62,717 nucleotides of DNA, taken from assembly GCA_965247225.1 (NCBI GenBank), contig CBDFGT010000001.1, positions 1 to 62,717 on the forward strand, read 5' to 3'. The DNA comes from CBDFGT01 sp965247225. Its GTDB lineage: Bacteria > Pseudomonadota > Alphaproteobacteria > Rhizobiales > Rhizobiaceae. Position numbers and translations under genes: made by a program. Of the stretch, positions 52,583 through 62,125 are shown piece after piece. Below the pieces are notes generated by a model that saw nothing but the letters and a program-made list of their open reading frames with translations, did no database searches and had not been told where the DNA came from. Position 1 is the stretch's first letter; the number at the start of each line of letters is the position of its first letter.

Positions 52583-53292
52583 AAGGAATGCTGCTCCTCA
52601 ACGCTTTCGCAATTGTGGCTGCAATGCAGTCGGCAGGCTGCTCGTCAATGCTCAAGGAAATCAATGTTGAGCCGGAACTGTCGACGCCAAATCTGCAGAA
52701 CGCGATGGCCATGCCCGAAAAGGCACCTGAGGGATTTCCTGTCCTGCCACAAAATCCACATTCAACCTGGTCGACATCGTCCCGCGACCTGTTCCACAAC
52801 AAGCGTGCCCTGACTGAAGGCGACATTTTGACTGTCCAGATTGCGATGAATGACAAGGCGCAGCTGACAAACCGTTCCAATCGAAACCGCACGGGCAACA
52901 AATCACTGGGATTGACCGGGAGTTTTGATGTTGACGGGGTTGGTTCGGCCGGCAATCTCGCGGCGTCGCTGACCAATGCCACAGACTTTGCCGGAAATGG
53001 CGGCACAGCGCGGTCTGAATCCATCAATCTGTCGGTTGCCGCTGCCGTGACAGCTGTTCTGCCGAATGGAAATTTGCTGATTACCGGTTCGCAGGAAGTG
53101 CGTGTGAATGCCGAGTTGCGCATTTTGACGATTACGGGCGTGGTGAGGCCTACAGATATCCAACCCAACAATACGATCAGCTACGAGCGGATTGCTGAGG
53201 CTCGTATTTCCTATGGCGGTCGCGGACGTATCACCGAAGTTCAACAGCCGGCATATGGTCAACAAATTCTCGACCGTTTGTCGCCGCTATAG
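52579..53292 (+). CDS. flgH: flagellar L-ring lipoprotein FlgH
   Basis: A 237-residue outer-membrane lipoprotein with lipobox SAGC near residue 20 and the L-ring motifs NKRALTEGDILTVQIAMNDK and RVNAELRILTITGVVRPTDI. ATGA overlap with motE. Confidence 0.96.
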   Translation: MKGMLLLNAFAIVAAMQSAGCSSMLKEINVEPELSTPNLQNAMAMPEKAPEGFPVLPQNPHSTWSTSSRDLFHNKRALTEGDILTVQIAMNDKAQLTNRSNRNRTGNKSLGLTGSFDVDGVGSAGNLAASLTNATDFAGNGGTARSESINLSVAAAVTAVLPNGNLLITGSQEVRVNAELRILTITGVVRPTDIQPNNTISYERIAEARISYGGRGRITEVQQPAYGQQILDRLSPL

Positions 53293-53303
53293 GGAAAATG
53301 TGA

Positions 53304-53981
53304 ATGGCAAAAGCTGCGGCAGTCGAGACGCCTGAAGCCACACCCGGGGCCAAAAAGCCTTCGATGAAACTTGTCATAATGATTGCATTGGCAATGTCGT
53401 TGATCGGTGCCGGTGCAGGTTTCGGATTGGGGTTTGTATCATTTTCCTCCACACCGCAGACAGGAGAAGAAGCCTCCAAGGCAGATGGTGCGGCCACGGA
53501 AAAATCGGCTGCGGAAGGCGAAAAAGGCCATGGCGAAGCCGCGCCCGAGGCCAAGGACGGCGATCCGGCGGAAGGCGATAAATCCACCGGGCATGAGGCG
53601 GCACCAGATAAAGCCGGCGAGGAAGCAGCAGCCGGAGATCATGGAACGGAAGCACCGGCCGCCGAGGGTGGACATGGTGGCGAAGGCGAGGCAGCGGGGC
53701 CTGCAAGTGTTGCGCTTGAGCCGGTTGTCACCAACATAGCAGCCCCCGCCGATGTCTGGATCCGTTTTGAATCGGTTTTGAAGGCTTCCGGTCCGGTCGC
53801 CAAAGACACGAGTGACCTGATCCATCAGGATTTCATGGCATTTTTTCGGACCATGCGGCTTGAAGACCTGGAAGGTGCAAGTTCGTTCAATGATTTGAAA
53901 GCCGAACTGCTGGCGAGGGCAAATGTGCGAGCAGAGGGCAAAATTGAAGCGGTCTACATAAAGGCGCTCCTGTTCGAATGA
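53304..53981 (+). CDS. fliL: flagellar basal-body protein FliL with long acidic spacer
   Basis: A 225-residue stator-associated protein. One membrane helix (KLVIMIALAMSLIGAGAGFG) near residue 25 is followed by about 75 residues rich in Glu, Ala, Gly and His, then the FliL domain (WIRFESVLKASGPVAKDTSD to IEAVYIKALLFE). The spacer is longer than in most FliL proteins and low in complexity. 11 bp after flgH. Confidence 0.93.
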   Translation: MAKAAAVETPEATPGAKKPSMKLVIMIALAMSLIGAGAGFGLGFVSFSSTPQTGEEASKADGAATEKSAAEGEKGHGEAAPEAKDGDPAEGDKSTGHEAAPDKAGEEAAAGDHGTEAPAAEGGHGGEGEAAGPASVALEPVVTNIAAPADVWIRFESVLKASGPVAKDTSDLIHQDFMAFFRTMRLEDLEGASSFNDLKAELLARANVRAEGKIEAVYIKALLFE

Positions 53982-54733
53982 TCCGATTTTACTATACAAT
54001 CGCATTCATGCTCACAGCATCGGTGCACGCGGTCGCACAGGTCCCCGGTTCAGGGCAGGATCTGGGTTCGGGAATTCTTGGCGCTGCCCAAAATGGCACC
54101 ACATCCGGAACAGTCATACAGCTTTTCAGCCTGTTTACCGTGCTGGCGATTGTTCCGGCAATTTTGATCGCTGCTACAAGTTTTACAAGGTTTATCGTTA
54201 TCGTTTCGATTTTGCGCTCCGGCATCGGACTGCAAACGACCCCGGCGAATATCATTCTTATTAGTTTGTCTTTGTTCCTGACATTTTACGTGATGTCGCC
54301 GGTTCTTGAGAAATCATGGACTGATGGAGTTCAGCCGCTGTTGGAAAAGAAGATGACAGAGGCTGAGGCGTTTCCGAAAATGGCAGAACCTTTCCGCGGT
54401 TTCATGATTACCAATGTGCGTGACAAGGATCTCAAACTGTTTGCAGATTTGGCAGCAGAACGCGGCGTCAGGCAGCCGGCAGACGAAGCAGTTTCCTATC
54501 AAATACTCGTGCCGGCTTTCATGATATCCGAATTGCGTCGCGGCTTCGAAATAGGCTTTCTGATCATACTGCCATTTTTGGTCATTGACCTGGTTGTGGC
54601 AACAATCACCATGGCAATGGGGATGATGATGCTGCCGCCGACGGTCATCGCGCTACCACTAAAGATATTGTTTTTTGTTTTGATTGATGGATGGCACATG
54701 TTGGCCGGCAGCATGGTTCGATCATTCAACTGA
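53978..54733 (+). CDS. fliP: flagellar export gate protein FliP
   Basis: A 251-residue gate protein with a cleavable signal peptide (ending AVAQ near residue 21), four later helices, and the conserved TSFTRFIVIVSILRSGIGLQ and ISELRRGFEIGFLIILPFLV. Last gene of the 45080-54733 operon; ATGA overlap with fliL. Confidence 0.96.
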   Translation: MIRFYYTIAFMLTASVHAVAQVPGSGQDLGSGILGAAQNGTTSGTVIQLFSLFTVLAIVPAILIAATSFTRFIVIVSILRSGIGLQTTPANIILISLSLFLTFYVMSPVLEKSWTDGVQPLLEKKMTEAEAFPKMAEPFRGFMITNVRDKDLKLFADLAAERGVRQPADEAVSYQILVPAFMISELRRGFEIGFLIILPFLVIDLVVATITMAMGMMMLPPTVIALPLKILFFVLIDGWHMLAGSMVRSFN

Positions 54734-54915
54734 AATTTGAAAATAGCGCAAACTCATAGTTTCTTAAGCAAGGGCTTTCACCAAATCGCAAGGTATTGGC
54801 TTTAAACACCTCTCATCACAGAGAAGTTTCGATCCGATCCTGGCATGATGCCTCTTCCCTGTACCGGTAAGTCCGGAATGTCCCTCCTAGTATCCAGTTC
54901 AAAGGGACCATAGTA

Positions 54916-55836
54916 ATGTCCAGTATCATGACCAACACCGCCGCAATGACGGCACTCAAGACCCTCCAGCAGACCAACAAGTCACTTGAAGCGACCCAGA
55001 ACCGCATCTCCACCGGTTACAAGGTCAGCGATGCTTCCGACAACGCCGCCTATTGGTCGATCGCAACCACAATGCGTTCCGACAACAAGGCACTCGGCAC
55101 CGTGCAGGATGCACTCGGGCTCGGCTCTGCCAAGGTTGATACAGCCTACACCGGTTTGAATGCAGCCATCAAAGTGGTCGACGAAATCAAAACCAAGCTG
55201 GTTGCCGCCCGTGAACCGGGTGTGGACCGCGCCAAGGTTCAGGATGAAATCGGCCAGTTGCAGGAACAACTCGTCAGCATCACGACCGCTTCGTCATTCT
55301 CTGGTGAAAACTGGCTTTCCGTCGACTCCGGCGATGCTGCCTATTCCGGCACGAAATCAATCGTTGCTTCGTTTGATCGCTCTTCCACAGGGACCGTTTC
55401 GGTCAATACCGTGGATATCGATATCACCGCGACGGAACTTTTTGACTCGGCCGATCAATCCGGCATTCTGGACACGGAATTCACGACGACAGGCACCGGT
55501 GCTTTTACCGTTTCGGTCGCCACACTCGACGTGTCAGGAGCCACCGTTACCGATACCGACATCGACGACATGATATCGGGTGTTGAAACGGCACTGGATG
55601 GCATGACGACGGCAGCATCAACGCTTGGCGCTGCAAAGAGCCGCATCTCCCTGCAGAAGGACTTTGTGTCCAACCTCATGGACGCAATCGATACCGGTAT
55701 CTCCACGCTGGTCGATGCCGACATGACCAAGGAATCGACACGCCTTCAGGCTCTGCAGACCCAGCAGCAGCTTGGCATTCAGGCTCTCTCGATTGCCAAC
55801 TCGAGCGCACAGTCAGTCTTGTCGCTGTTCCGTTAA
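54916..55836 (+). CDS. flagellin 2
   Basis: A 306-residue flagellin, the closest relative of flagellin 1 at 39110; conserved ends AMTALKTLQQTNKSLEATQN and STRLQALQTQQQLGIQALSI. An AAAGGGA site precedes the ATG. The 182-bp leader after fliP presumably has its own promoter and may be the target of FlbT. Confidence 0.97.
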   Translation: MSSIMTNTAAMTALKTLQQTNKSLEATQNRISTGYKVSDASDNAAYWSIATTMRSDNKALGTVQDALGLGSAKVDTAYTGLNAAIKVVDEIKTKLVAAREPGVDRAKVQDEIGQLQEQLVSITTASSFSGENWLSVDSGDAAYSGTKSIVASFDRSSTGTVSVNTVDIDITATELFDSADQSGILDTEFTTTGTGAFTVSVATLDVSGATVTDTDIDDMISGVETALDGMTTAASTLGAAKSRISLQKDFVSNLMDAIDTGISTLVDADMTKESTRLQALQTQQQLGIQALSIANSSAQSVLSLFR

Positions 55837-55853
55837 GCGATTTGACCTTATCG

Positions 55854-55883
55854 AAAGGGCCGCCGGTGGGGCGGCCCTTTTTT
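55854..55883 (+). terminator. Rho-independent terminator after flagellin 2
   Basis: AAAGGGCCGCC (55854-55864) and GGCGGCCCTTT (55870-55880) form a perfect 11-bp stem with loop GGTGG, followed by TTT in a T6 run. Confidence 0.93.
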
Positions 55884-55945
55884 ATTTGCACAACATTCAC
55901 GCAAGATTGGACACTTAGTCTGGCCCCCTAACCTGGAAGGTCAAT

Positions 55946-57589
55946 TTGCGCGAACAATTCGAAAACCTCCTTCGCAATATCGGAAACCTGGGTGCGCGGC
56001 GTCTCGTCGGCCTCGGGGTGGCTTTTGTATTGCTGATGTCAGGAATTGGCATTTCGGCGGTTTATCTCAATAAGCCGGCTTATGAAACATTGTATGTCGG
56101 GTTGGATCGCGATGATATCAACCGTGTTGGCATTGCACTTGCTGAAGCGGGCTTCAAGTTCGACGTCGACGATACCGGGACTTCAGTCCTGGTTGCAGCC
56201 GGGGCGGCGAGCCAGGCGAGAATGGTCCTCGCTGAGAAGGGCTTGCCTGCCAGCTCCGGCGCAGGATACGAATTGTTTGACAATCTCGGCTCGCTTGGCC
56301 TGACCTCATTCATGCAGGAATTGACGCGTGTGCGGGCCCTTGAAGGCGAAATCAGCCGATCAATCCAATCCATCAACGGGGTTAAAGCCGCGCGCGTGCA
56401 TATTGTAATGCCCGATCGCACAGCGTTTCGGGACCGGGACCGCAAACCGACTGCGTCCATTCTCATCAAGGCTGACAACGATCAGATTGTCGGCAAGGCG
56501 CAGGCAATCCGGCATCTGGTTGCCGCAGCAGTTCCGGGCTTGGCCAGCGAGGATGTCACAGTGATGGATGCGGCCGGGCGCTTGCTGGCATCGGGGCAGG
56601 ACCAGTTTGCCAATGCCATGACAGGGTCACTCGAAATGCAGCGGCAAATCGAGCAAGACCTCGAAGAGAAGGTTGCGCTGGCATTGGGCCCCCAGTTGGG
56701 CGCCTTCAATTATCGCGTGGGAATTCAGGCGCAAATCGACACCGACCGCAGCTCGACCCAAGAAACAATTTTTGATCCGGCCTCGCGGGTCGAACGTTCA
56801 GTTCAAGTGGTTCGATCGGAAGATTCATCCACCCAAAAATCCGAATCGCAAAACACCACGGTCGAGCAAAACCTGCCGCAGCCAAAGGCCGGTCCCGCGA
56901 CGGGCGGGCCATTGTCTGCTGAAACGAGCGAAAAGCGCGAGGAAACAACCAACTATGAAATCAATTCAAAGAAAGTGGATACCGAACGGAACGGATATCG
57001 CATCCAGCGCCTTTCGATTTCCATCGTTGTCAACAAAGGCAAACTAACCGAGATACTGGGTGCGAACGCCCAACAGGCGGATATTGACGCACGTTTGGCA
57101 GAAATTCAGAAAATAGTATCGACTGCAGCCGGGTTCGACGAGGTTCGCGGCGACAAAATGAATGTTTCGGCGACTGAATTCGTCGAGGACGCCGTGCCGC
57201 CGACAACCGAGCCAGGATTGCTGGAAAAGTTGTCGGTTTATACGGGCACGATGATCAATGCTGTCGCATTTTTGATTGTTGCGCTTTTGATCCTGTTCCT
57301 CGGCATCAAACCTTTGATTGCCGCAGTTTCCAAGCAGGAGCTTGAAGCTGATGGCCAAATGGCTGGCGCGGGCGGGCAGGGTGCAATCGCGGACGGTCAG
57401 CGGGGCCAGCAAACCGAAGCAGGTGCATATGGAAGGACCAGTTTCAGCGAGGAGTTGGACAGCATCAAACCGGACATCATGACCAAGACAAAAATCGCGC
57501 CTGCCGAGCGTCTCAGGGCCATGACGGAACTCGATGTCGAACGATCTGCGCTTGTCTTGCGCAAGTGGTTACTTGAGGAAGCAGCATGA
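55946..57589 (+). CDS. fliF: flagellar MS-ring protein FliF
   Basis: A 547-residue ring protein with membrane helices near residues 20 and 435, and the periplasmic ring-building motifs TSFMQELTRVRALEGEISRS and SIQSINGVKAARVHIVMPDR. The C-terminal tail TKTKIAPAERLRAMTELDVE reaches FliG. TTG start at 55946, from AACCTGGAAGG site. It leads an operon with the FliH-like, motB, motC and motD genes. Confidence 0.95.
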   Translation: MREQFENLLRNIGNLGARRLVGLGVAFVLLMSGIGISAVYLNKPAYETLYVGLDRDDINRVGIALAEAGFKFDVDDTGTSVLVAAGAASQARMVLAEKGLPASSGAGYELFDNLGSLGLTSFMQELTRVRALEGEISRSIQSINGVKAARVHIVMPDRTAFRDRDRKPTASILIKADNDQIVGKAQAIRHLVAAAVPGLASEDVTVMDAAGRLLASGQDQFANAMTGSLEMQRQIEQDLEEKVALALGPQLGAFNYRVGIQAQIDTDRSSTQETIFDPASRVERSVQVVRSEDSSTQKSESQNTTVEQNLPQPKAGPATGGPLSAETSEKREETTNYEINSKKVDTERNGYRIQRLSISIVVNKGKLTEILGANAQQADIDARLAEIQKIVSTAAGFDEVRGDKMNVSATEFVEDAVPPTTEPGLLEKLSVYTGTMINAVAFLIVALLILFLGIKPLIAAVSKQELEADGQMAGAGGQGAIADGQRGQQTEAGAYGRTSFSEELDSIKPDIMTKTKIAPAERLRAMTELDVERSALVLRKWLLEEAA

Positions 57590-58281
57590 AGGCAGCCAGC
57601 AATCGGGATTTTGCCGCTTTGGTTGAAAGTGTACGTCAAGATGTGCACTTCGAGCCATTGATTGTCCCTGAACCCGTTTCGGCATTTCAAGCTTTTTCGA
57701 TAAAGCCGGAAAGCCAAGTTGTTTCTCCGGAAACGTCTCAAGATACCTATCAACGCACAACTCCAACATTGGCCGAACATCCGTCCGGTTTGAAATCCTT
57801 GCTTGCTGCCAAAGATCATGAAATCGAACAGTTGAAGCTGTTGATTTCCACACAGGTTGCCGCGCTGGCGGAACTTGAAAGTCGAATGGAGTCAGACAAA
57901 GCCCGTCTGCAAAAGTTGAATGATGACGTGCTGTCTAGCCAAATCAACGATGCATTATCAGGCATTGAAGTTCGGATTGCCGCCGAACTTGCACAAGACC
58001 TGGCCGCCGCAATTCATCCTTTCGTGTCCGCGCAAATATGCCAGCGTGTGCTTGACGAGTTCAACACAGCTTTCGGCAAATGCCTGACAGGAAACGAACT
58101 GACAAAAATCAAAATCAGCGGACCGGCGGATTTGATTGCAGGATTCCGTCAGGCTTTTGATGGCCGTTTGACCACGTGCGAACTGACAGAAGCCGAGACA
58201 ATCGAGATTTCGGCCGAGGTCAACAACAAACTCATTTCAACACGGTTGGCTTTTTGGTCGACACTCCTGACCGGACAGTAA
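57586..58281 (+). CDS. FliH-like flagellar protein (candidate)
   Basis: A 231-residue protein: disordered front, a coiled coil (KDHEIEQLKLLISTQVAALA to ESRMESDKARLQKLN) and a C-terminal domain with ISGPADLIAGFRQAFDGRL then ISAEVNNKLISTRLAFW. This layout is that of FliH/SctL stator-like ATPase regulators, and no other fliH is present in the cluster. Identity to classical FliH is low, so inferred. ATGA overlap with fliF. Confidence 0.65.
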   Translation: MKAASNRDFAALVESVRQDVHFEPLIVPEPVSAFQAFSIKPESQVVSPETSQDTYQRTTPTLAEHPSGLKSLLAAKDHEIEQLKLLISTQVAALAELESRMESDKARLQKLNDDVLSSQINDALSGIEVRIAAELAQDLAAAIHPFVSAQICQRVLDEFNTAFGKCLTGNELTKIKISGPADLIAGFRQAFDGRLTTCELTEAETIEISAEVNNKLISTRLAFWSTLLTGQ

Positions 58282-58284
58282 ACC

Positions 58285-59454
58285 ATGAACAGTGACGATC
58301 CCAACCATCATGAAATCATCATCATCAAGCGCAGCAGTGGTGAAGAAGAAGGCCATCACGGTGGCGCCTGGAAGATCGCCTTTGCAGATTTCATGACGGC
58401 AATGATGGCGCTTTTTCTCGTGTTGTGGCTGATCAATGCTGCGAACGAAGAAACAAAACGCGCAGTTGCCAGCTATTTCAATCCGGTCAAACTCGTGGAT
58501 CGCAACCGCAGTTCAAAAGGTGTGAACGATCAGCGCGGTGGACCCACTTCGGACCCGAACCAGAGCGGTGCTGAAAAGTCGGAAGACAAACTCCCGGAAG
58601 AAAATCCGGACAAACCAGACAATAAAACAGGCGGGGATTCGCGGGTTGAAAGCGACATCAGGTTCTTTGCTTCTCCTCAAGAACAATTGGACGAGATCTT
58701 AGCGGCAGCACAGGAATCGCCGATGCTGCTTGGTTCAGCGCCGCAGCCGCAGCCGAATGCCGTGGTTGAGAATTTTGCCGATCCATTTGGTCCGGATTTC
58801 TGGAATCCGACCAAGGGCGGCGACCAGAATGAGCTTCCGGTCAAAGAGCAGCCTGTTGAAAAAGGTGATGTCACGCCGCCTGCACAGCCTGTGCCTGATG
58901 GACAAAAGGTAGCTGCAATCCAGCAAAAGTCCGAAGTCGAAAAGCAGGCAGATGCCGGTGAAAAAGAGAAAAAGGAACAGGAAAAAAAGGAACTGGCAAA
59001 GGACCTGAAAATGGATGTCCAGAAGTCCCTGGCGGAAATGACCGGCAACGCCGAGAAGCTCAGCCAGATCATAGAGGTCAAGAGCGTTGAAGAAGGAATC
59101 CTCATTTCCGTTACGGACGAACTGGATGTTCCCATGTTCGAAGTAGGCTCAGCTGTACCGGAGGCTCCTCTCGTTTTGGCTGTAGACGCAATTGCCAAGA
59201 CGTTGGCAGCAAAAGAAGGACCCATCCACATTTTCGGGCATACAGACGGACGCGAATACAAGAGTGCTGCAGACGGAAATTGGCGACTGTCAACGGACCG
59301 CGCAAAATCCACCTACTTCATGTTGCTCCATGGTGGTTTGCCGGAGCAGCGGGTGGTTGAGATTGCAGGATTTGCTGACAGGAAATTGCGAAACATTGAA
59401 GATCCGCTGGCCGATCAAAACCGGCGCATCGAAATTCTGCTTGAAACCAAATGA
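58285..59454 (+). CDS. motB: flagellar stator protein MotB
   Basis: A 389-residue stator subunit, longer than enterobacterial MotB. Its single helix contains the proton-binding Asp35 (WKIAFADFMTAMMALFLVLW). A charged spacer of about 200 residues (Glu/Lys/Pro-rich) leads to the OmpA peptidoglycan-binding domain (IHIFGHTDGREYKS, WRLSTDRAKST). 3 bp after the FliH-like gene. Confidence 0.96.
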   Translation: MNSDDPNHHEIIIIKRSSGEEEGHHGGAWKIAFADFMTAMMALFLVLWLINAANEETKRAVASYFNPVKLVDRNRSSKGVNDQRGGPTSDPNQSGAEKSEDKLPEENPDKPDNKTGGDSRVESDIRFFASPQEQLDEILAAAQESPMLLGSAPQPQPNAVVENFADPFGPDFWNPTKGGDQNELPVKEQPVEKGDVTPPAQPVPDGQKVAAIQQKSEVEKQADAGEKEKKEQEKKELAKDLKMDVQKSLAEMTGNAEKLSQIIEVKSVEEGILISVTDELDVPMFEVGSAVPEAPLVLAVDAIAKTLAAKEGPIHIFGHTDGREYKSAADGNWRLSTDRAKSTYFMLLHGGLPEQRVVEIAGFADRKLRNIEDPLADQNRRIEILLETK

Positions 59455-60851
59455 AGGTGCCCGGTCTAGTCATTGCTCTTTGTTTTGCATCCGCGATCAA
59501 TTCTGTCGCGGTTGCCGCCGAAGACTTTGAAGTCAGCGGATTGCTGCATGCTTTGCACGAAGTCCAGGATGAGATTGCACGCGGTGATTTGTCCGCCCTG
59601 TCCCTTCAAAAAGAGTTGGCGGACAGGTTGAGAGACTCGCTTGAAAATCCGCTCAGCAAGGCAAGAGACGAAAAGGAATGGGCGACCATTGCCATTGGCT
59701 ATTCCCTTGACGGCGCCAGCCCGCAAGTCGCGCGCCGGTTGCTTTCCCGTGTTGACGCTACAAATCCGTTGTATCCGTTGGCGTTGGCGGTCAGCGAATA
59801 CACGACGGGTAACATGAAAGAAGCGGCGCGCTTGTTTGACAAGGTCCATATCGATCATATCGATCCGCGTCTTGCGCCTTATGTTGCTCTGGCTACCGGT
59901 ACGGCAAATCTGGATGTTGATACAAAAAAGACCATTCGGAATTTTGAGCAGGCAACACTTCTTGGACCGGGAACGCTGGTTGAAGAAGTTGCACTCCGGC
60001 GTTTGGCCAGCCTTGCCGCTTCAACCGGAGATGCCGCGCTATTTGAAAGATCAGTCAATCTTTACATCAGGCGTTATCATTCATCGCCGTTTTCCGGCCA
60101 ATTGTTTGCATTGCTCGCCGAGAAAACGCCTTCGCTGTTTGATGAAAAGAAAACATCGGATCTGATAGGCTTGGTCGCGGCCCAACTTCCACGCACTTAC
60201 ATTCCTGTTCTGCTGGCGATTGCCGAATCCCACGCGACCGTTGGCAAGCTGGGCATCATAAAAGTGATGACAGATAGCTACTTCGCCAAGGCTGAAGGGA
60301 TAGCAGGAGCAGCTTCAGACAAAATCAAACTGTATCAGGTGATTTCTGCACCGGTCTCCAGCTATAATGAACGTACGCTTGAAACAGTCAGCGGGATTAA
60401 TGCGGCATCCCTTTCGGCGCAAGAGGTTGTTCTTCTTGGCAAGACAATGACTACGCTTGAGGGAATATTGAAACCTCTGACCGCATCGGTCGATGACAAG
60501 GCGCAAACGGCAAAGAAGATTTTCCAGCCTGAAGAGGAAACGGCTTCTGGCGACAAACCGGAAGGCAACAGGCCACTTCCACCGGGCGGAACCGCACCGG
60601 CACAAGACGCTCCACCTGAAGCAAAGTCCACGGTCAAGGCAAGCGACGCAAATAGCTCGGAGGCCGAAGTTCTTCCCGTCAAAGCTGACGCCGGAAAATC
60701 CGCAGAAAAGTCAAATGACCCAACGAAAGCCAAGGCATTGCCGCCAGAACCGGCAACAGAACCCGTAATTGAGGAAATTGAAGCCCTGACGGAGAAAACC
60801 AAAATAGCCCTGCAAGCCGTTGACGAATTGTTGAAGGAAGCCAAACCGTGA
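59451..60851 (+). CDS. motC: periplasmic motility protein MotC
   Basis: A 466-residue protein with a signal peptide ending AVAA near residue 23 and a helical-repeat middle (VARRLLSRVDATNPLYPLAL). The last 120 residues are rich in Ala, Glu, Lys and Pro. MotC, found in Rhizobiales, binds MotB in the periplasm and tunes rotation speed. ATGA overlap with motB. Confidence 0.94.
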   Translation: MKVPGLVIALCFASAINSVAVAAEDFEVSGLLHALHEVQDEIARGDLSALSLQKELADRLRDSLENPLSKARDEKEWATIAIGYSLDGASPQVARRLLSRVDATNPLYPLALAVSEYTTGNMKEAARLFDKVHIDHIDPRLAPYVALATGTANLDVDTKKTIRNFEQATLLGPGTLVEEVALRRLASLAASTGDAALFERSVNLYIRRYHSSPFSGQLFALLAEKTPSLFDEKKTSDLIGLVAAQLPRTYIPVLLAIAESHATVGKLGIIKVMTDSYFAKAEGIAGAASDKIKLYQVISAPVSSYNERTLETVSGINAASLSAQEVVLLGKTMTTLEGILKPLTASVDDKAQTAKKIFQPEEETASGDKPEGNRPLPPGGTAPAQDAPPEAKSTVKASDANSSEAEVLPVKADAGKSAEKSNDPTKAKALPPEPATEPVIEEIEALTEKTKIALQAVDELLKEAKP

Positions 60852-62125
60852 AATCTGTTCCATTGCAAACGCCAGGTTTGCCAGTCCGGAGTGACGGATT
60901 GAGCACTAAAAGCACTGCCAAAGGTGAGGATGCATTCGGTGCCTTGTTGGAAAAGACCACCAGTAAATCCATGCCCGGCAGCCGCTGTTCCACAACAGAT
61001 ATGCAAACGGGCCAATCGGTTGAAAACGAGTCTTTGGGCAAAAACATGAAGCCCCTTATCGACATAACCAAAACCGGAAAAGAAAGTCTGGCGGAGGAAG
61101 GGGATGCGGCGGAAAAAGAAAATATGCAGTTGATCGATGTTCCCAAGTTGAACATTTCAGGGAACAGCAAGGTATCGGCAACCGAAGTGCAGGCGCTGTT
61201 TCACAACGCAAACATTCCAGGAAACATGCATCTCCCCAGCGCTGGTCAACAGCGAGGCACGGATTCCTCCCACTCCGTCAAGGTCCAGTTGAACAGCGAA
61301 ATCCAGGCGGAAGGAAAGTCAACCTTTGCTGACATGAAAAGCAGCCTGAAGATGTCGGGACCGCGCGCCTTTGTGTTTGCTCAATCTCAAGAGCGCACCA
61401 TCACACCCACGCAGGAAAGGGATGACGATAGAGGCTTTTCTGGTGACTTGATCCCGCAACCATCAGATTTGGCAGGCGCAAAATCCATTGCATGGAACCA
61501 ATCACCTGTCGGATTTCAAAAGGATATTGCTAACTCGATATCTGCGGCGCTCGGTGCCCCACAGGTGCATGAAGTTGCACCAACAGTCGTCAACCTTATG
61601 CGCGACAACGCCACAGGCGACATCAAAATACTGCGGTTACGGCTGCATCCTGCAGAACTTGGGCAGCTGTCGATCAAAATGCAAAGGCAGGGTGATGAAC
61701 TCAACATATCGGTTCAAGCGCAAACCGTTTTGGCCCATGATCGCATCATGGCAGAAAAGGATGAAATTCTGCGCACCCTGGAAGTGATGGGCATAACAGT
61801 TTCCACCATAACGATTCAGCCTTTGCCGGAGCATGGTTTGGATGGATTGTCTCAAGACGGTGGTTCAGGGTCTGCATTCTCTGATGGAGCAGTGATCGGG
61901 ATAGACCTGGTGGGCAGGCTGCCAAACACGAAAGTTTCATGCAAACCGATCAAAGCCAGAATGGTGATCTTTCGTCTGGTGCCGAACTTGCAGGTGTTTA
62001 TATCTAGTTCCAGACATTGGCGTCTGAACCCAGCGCAGAGTGCCTTTGACTGGTCTTTTTGTGTTCCGTGGATCGCGAGAAGAGGCAAAAAGAATGCGAA
62101 ATTCTTCAGGGAAAATACAAACTGA
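60848..62125 (+). CDS. motD: hook-length control protein MotD/FliK, C-terminus apparently frameshifted
   Basis: A 425-residue frame as written. The FliK C-domain core is intact: LRLHPAELGQLSIKMQRQGD and DEILRTLEVMGITVSTITIQ. Beyond residue 348 (about 61890) the frame becomes arginine-rich and unlike the family. In the next frame a normal-looking tail appears, DRDRPGGQAAKHESFMQTDQ and then LSSGAELAGVYI with stop at 62005-62007. Adding one base in GATGGAGCAG (as GGAAGC) would restore it. Because the core domain is before the break, function may survive. ATGA overlap with motC. Confidence 0.88.
   Translation: MKSVPLQTPGLPVRSDGLSTKSTAKGEDAFGALLEKTTSKSMPGSRCSTTDMQTGQSVENESLGKNMKPLIDITKTGKESLAEEGDAAEKENMQLIDVPKLNISGNSKVSATEVQALFHNANIPGNMHLPSAGQQRGTDSSHSVKVQLNSEIQAEGKSTFADMKSSLKMSGPRAFVFAQSQERTITPTQERDDDRGFSGDLIPQPSDLAGAKSIAWNQSPVGFQKDIANSISAALGAPQVHEVAPTVVNLMRDNATGDIKILRLRLHPAELGQLSIKMQRQGDELNISVQAQTVLAHDRIMAEKDEILRTLEVMGITVSTITIQPLPEHGLDGLSQDGGSGSAFSDGAVIGIDLVGRLPNTKVSCKPIKARMVIFRLVPNLQVFISSSRHWRLNPAQSAFDWSFCVPWIARRGKKNAKFFRENTN

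Noticed and set aside
54749..54860. Sigma-28 promoter before flagellin 2
   Set aside because: A TAAA is present, but no GCCGATAA-like element lies at the right spacing, and rhizobial flagellins often use other promoters.
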